Below, piece by piece: positions 60,125 through 64,000 of a stretch of 64,000 bases of DNA. The stretch is from Chamaea fasciata (Eukaryota > Chordata > Aves > Passeriformes > Sylviidae). The stretch covers positions 91,983,087 to 92,047,086 of the forward strand of contig JARCOQ010000002.1 of NCBI GenBank assembly GCA_029207755.1. Direction: 5' to 3'. The position numbers and the translations under genes are program-made. Under the pieces are notes generated by a model. It was given only the letters and a program-made list of their open reading frames with translations. It searched no databases and was not told the DNA's origin. How positions within the stretch are numbered: position 1 is the first letter of the stretch; each line of letters begins with the position of its first letter.

Positions 60125-63100
60125 ATTCAGTATTCATTCCAATATGAATAACTTGTTTTGGCAATCCAGTTTCTGGATTCTGACCTGAAGCCTTCTGAAA
60201 GCATAAGAAGGGTAGTCAGGTCTCTTGATATTGCATAACAAAAGTGGGATAGGAATGAGTAACTGACCTGAAGTACACGTTTCCTCTGACCTGTAGCCAC
60301 ACTGCTTCAGGTTAGTCTTCTTATATAAGAATTGCCTTAACAAGCAAGATGTGACAGGCCAGTGCAGAGCTGGGGAGTGAACTATCAAGTCACTGGCAGT
60401 GATTAAGATCAGGGCTAGAACTCACTCCCTGAGTCTTGCTTATTTAGCCAGGTGTACCTTCACTGAACTCCCCGAGGTTTGGGTTAGACATCTGCAGTAG
60501 TGATGTTTGTTACTGACTTATTTGGTAGAGCAGGAACAGTACAAGGGATTAATATTGTCTTGACTGATGGTTCATAAACTCTTCATGGAATTTATCCTTT
60601 TGTTTGTGATAAATGTAATGGGAACAAGAATTCAATATGTCTAGTTTGATTAATACTATGTGAAAATCATGGCTGTGCTAGCTTAAGTGTGTGTATGAAT
60701 TCAGTTTCACAATAGCTCAGATTCAGTGGTTAGACTAGTTTCCCATCCTTTTTCCTCCCCTCCATCTCAGCTGGCCCTTTTCTGCCCCCAGTTGCTCATT
60801 CCCACGCCCTGTCCCCTCCAAAGCAAATGTTATTTGTAATCCAAATCAGTTCAGTGATCCAGTTTAGATTGCAGTTCTACAAATAGTTGTGTTGACAAAA
60901 CTGTGGAGGTGGTACAATATGGGGAGGCAGGAATGAGTGGTTAGGGACTGCATATTGTGAAATGACAGCTTGAAAGTGATACCTGGAAATGAAAGACTTT
61001 TTGCATTAGACCTATGGAACCATTGTCATAATTATATAACAAAAAATCAGAACATAAATCTCACTTGAGAAAGTCAACAAAATAAATCACCTTGTCTTCA
61101 TACAAACCCTAAAGCTGGGGTGTTCTGGTGATCTGCCTTTTTCTGCCTTTTGTTCTGCCAAGCTGAAGCAGTAGCTGAAATGTTCAAGACTGTCCTGAAT
61201 TATAAAATGGGTTGCACATGTTTTTTTCCTCTCCAGACTCCCCCTCCCTTTTCCCTCTCCCCTTAAGTGAGTTTATTTTTCATTTTTAATGTTGTTGTTG
61301 AACTCTGTCATTCTACTGCTCATCTAATTCGTCATTCAGTTTTATAGTTAAGCAGTAATTAGAAACTATGACTGGGGAAAAGGTAGGTTGCAGCTATTTG
61401 ATGTGATCCAGCCTCATATAAAATATAAACTGTCCAAAAGTAGCAGTAAGAGAATTGCAAAGGACCCATTCTCACTCAAATTCAAAATAAAATGTTAAAC
61501 CCTATATCTTAGAACAAGTGCTAGTTCTCATAACCGTTTCCAAATGATGTACAGTAGGGTTTACAATGGAGAAAAGTGAGAGTAGGTTTTCTTTGCTGAA
61601 AAAACTGAAATGAAAGAAACTCAGAAGAAGGCACAGTAAGGCCAGCAGCTGTGTAACAGGTATGACAGGTCCTTCCCACATCCCAGCACTTCTCCAGACA
61701 AAGTGCTCCCATTCAGAGGTTTGCAGGTGGACATGTGTGTTAGGCACAAGCTGATGTAACATTGCCAGTAAATGCCTCTGGTTCCTCAGCCTCCCTTGCC
61801 CCGCAGTGGCTGAGCTGGGGTGGGATGGGTGGGGAAGGGCAGTGGGATTGGGGTGTCTCACCTGCCCAAACCCTGGTACTGCCCTTCTGAAACGCACTGC
61901 CCATCCTCCCGCTGTGAAAGCTGCTTTCTGTCCTTCAGAAAACCTCCCAGTGAGAACACTAAACTATTTCTTCAAGGCAGGAAAAACCCCGCAAACAACC
62001 AATTTGCTCTCTACTTACATTATTTATTTTTTCTTAACTACTTTACCTATTCATAAAATAAGGCAGAAGGGGGCAAAATATTTATCTTCCCCTTGGGAAC
62101 AAACATCCCAAAGAAACTCATGAGATTAAAGGGAAAGGTGAGGAATGAGAGACCCCCGTATCAAACCTGTTTTTTAAAAATCAGGAATGCAGTGGGAGGA
62201 GGAAGGAAGCAGGATCAGTCAGGCTTGAATAAAAATATACTAGCAATAACCTTTGTCCAGAATGTTTTCTGTGATTTTTGTAACAATAGAGCAGACACCC
62301 CCCCTCTCACAGGAGGCAAGACAAGGCCTTAAAATTTATTTTACATTTCTGTTTCCATTGTGGTATGTTTATTGGTTGCAGTAATTTTATGATTGCTTTT
62401 CAGTGGCTTGGAGGCTTAGAGTATGCTTTATTTCTATATCAATATCACAACAAATTGCATCCAGCAAACTGTGAAATCCACTAGGATTTTTCATTGCAAT
62501 TTCTCACCTAACCCATGGCAAATGCATTCTGGCAGATTTATTGTATGACATTATCTTCCCTCATCCCATCACTCCTTGACCTGACTCTTGGCCCCTTGTG
62601 GCCCCAAGGGAATAGAGAAGCTCCCTGCCCAGGCCACACCCAGGGCTTGCCCCAGCCTGCCCAGGGCCCAGGACCCCATGTCAGTCCATCAGGACTGTCG
62701 CCTGCCCTGGTGTTGTCAGAGCGCAGCTCCCTCCAGCCCTGCCCTGGGTGGTCCCACTGAACTGGGGTAGAGATGTCCTACGTACCAGTTACCTAAGCCT
62801 AAACGTGAGAGAGGTGTCTCCAGGGTTTTCATTATTTGTTGGGATCCCAGCTATGGACTTTTTGGCTGCTGCTTTGCACTGTGCACAGAAGTTCTGTGTG
62901 TTTCACAAATGTCACAGGCTATGTGTTCAAGGCTTTGTCTGTTCTGTGCCAGCTTACCTCACACTCTTAGCTAAAAAGAAGCTATGTAACAAAAATGTTG
63001 TGAGTGATGAGGGTGCAGAACCTTCTTCTGAATCAGAAAAAATAGCTTTTCAAATGGGAACTGAAAAGTCAGCTCTTGCAGATCTGCAAATTCAGGACCC

Positions 63101-64000
63101 AGGCAGAGAGCTGAATAGACAATAAAATTGGGAAACAACAACTTTCTGTTCTGGATAAAAATTCCAAAGTACTTGTTAGACTTTAGGAGTTCTTGATATT
63201 TGTGGATTTCGTAGTCATGACTAAATTTGTTTTCAAGGTTTTTTTGCACTGCAGGGTTTCCATATCATAGAAAACAGGTGTTCCTGGTTCTCCAGTCTCT
63301 AAGGACAGAGGGTGGTGAATAATTTTACTTCTGACAATATTTTCCTCTCAAGCTGTTTGCTTCCATTCCCTTACTGATATTTATCTCCTCAGCTCTCCTA
63401 CTGGAGTGCTTGATAAGATTTTACTCAATAGGATCAACAAAATGTTCTAAGCTAAGAAAAATGCTCCAGAAAGAAAAAAAAGAAAAAAAGGGTCTTTTCA
63501 ACACAGATTATTTCACTAATCTAATTTAGAGCATGGCACTGACCACACATTGTCCTGCAACACGGACACAACTAAGGAGGTGACAGATTGTGGTACAAGG
63601 AGGGAACGAATAACTGGGGTGAGAAAGGACTGAAATTTATTAAATTGGTTTTGTCACCAGAGAAAATGAAGTCTGGAACCGCACCACATCCCTTGTCTGA
63701 GTAGGGCTGGACAATATGAAGATTAAAAAGCACTGATTGCAGCCAGGAGCTCATTTATATGAGCATCCCACAGGATATGCTGCAGTAGGGAATTTAAACA
63801 AACTGTTGGCAAAAAAAGGCTCCTAGGGTTGAGGGTATTTTGGTTAAAAAATTATGATACATCTGTCCTTCAGCTGCAAATCACTCTTTTATTTTTCTAG
63901 TGGAAAAATAGAACAAAGGTTTTTAATGTGCTCTTTGTGCACCTAGGTTGATTTTGCAAGAAATTTATGAGAAAGTCTCACAGGAATAAGAATTGAGAAC
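60125..64000. other. No gene recognised; two GC-rich patches
   Basis: Two patches, about 61740-61930 and 62580-62770, are clearly richer in G and C than the rest, with words such as GGGGTGGGATGGGTGGGG and GCCCAGGGCCCAGG. They give frames of 131 codons (61502-61897, minus), 105 codons (61806-62123, plus) and 81 codons (62515-62760, plus). None is recognisable. CpG is not enriched enough by eye to call a CpG island. The patches may be old repeat fragments. The rest to the window end is plain sequence. Confidence 0.4.

Noticed and set aside
61502..61897. 131-codon minus-strand frame
   Set aside because: It arises in a GC-rich patch with few stops, overlaps plus-strand frames and resembles no known protein.
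61740..62770. CpG island promoter
   Set aside because: The patches are GC-rich but show few CpG steps, so they do not look like a CpG island.
1..64000. CRISPR arrays, operons, bacterial or phage genes
   Set aside because: No regularly spaced direct repeats and no coding density. The CR1 and LTR content shows vertebrate nuclear DNA.

Overview
The window looks like avian nuclear DNA, most likely from a songbird. It is AT-rich, has no dense gene set and no bacterial features, and contains at least six pieces of the CR1 LINE. CR1 is the dominant retroposon of birds and other sauropsids. It also contains two solo LTRs that resemble passerine endogenous retrovirus LTRs. The CR1 calls rest on sequence and translated motifs visible here. 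The passerine assignment rests on remembered resemblance of the LTRs and is weaker.

I recognise no protein-coding gene. The window reads as intergenic sequence or the interior of a very large intron. Most open frames are short and of the number expected by chance. One is an outlier: a 286-codon frame on the minus strand at 21305-22165, for which I recognise no family. Three short segments have plausible splice signals plus an open frame (4538-4635 minus, 24166-24262 plus, 27042-27184 plus) and are kept only as weak exon candidates.

Layout: 1-2.4 kb holds three plus-strand CR1 fragments. 5.7-6.3 kb holds a minus-strand CR1 fragment, followed by a GT microsatellite. 6.5-22 kb is mostly plain sequence with GT-rich tracts near 19.4-19.6 kb, a 36-base T run near 20.7 kb, and the long minus-strand frame with a 15-bp perfect hairpin near 21.6 kb. 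22-35.9 kb is AT-rich, with a block near 32.6-33.0 kb that looks like conserved noncoding DNA. A probable solo LTR lies at about 35.9-36.4 kb. 36.4-51.9 kb is plain sequence with a GC-rich hairpin and an adjacent duplication near 42 kb. A 1.3-kb minus-strand CR1 of CR1-Y type, with reverse transcriptase remains and a GAACA repeat at its 3' end, spans 51.9-53.2 kb. A textbook solo LTR with a perfect 5-bp target duplication lies at 56291-56836. A final minus-strand CR1 3' end lies at 59.8-60.1 kb. The rest is plain.

The genes do not work together in any visible way because no confirmed gene is present. The biology that can be supported is retroelement history: several CR1 insertion ages and two retroviral insertions reduced to solo LTRs, all inert by inspection. 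I found no convincing undescribed system. The long minus-strand frame is the best candidate for a second look.
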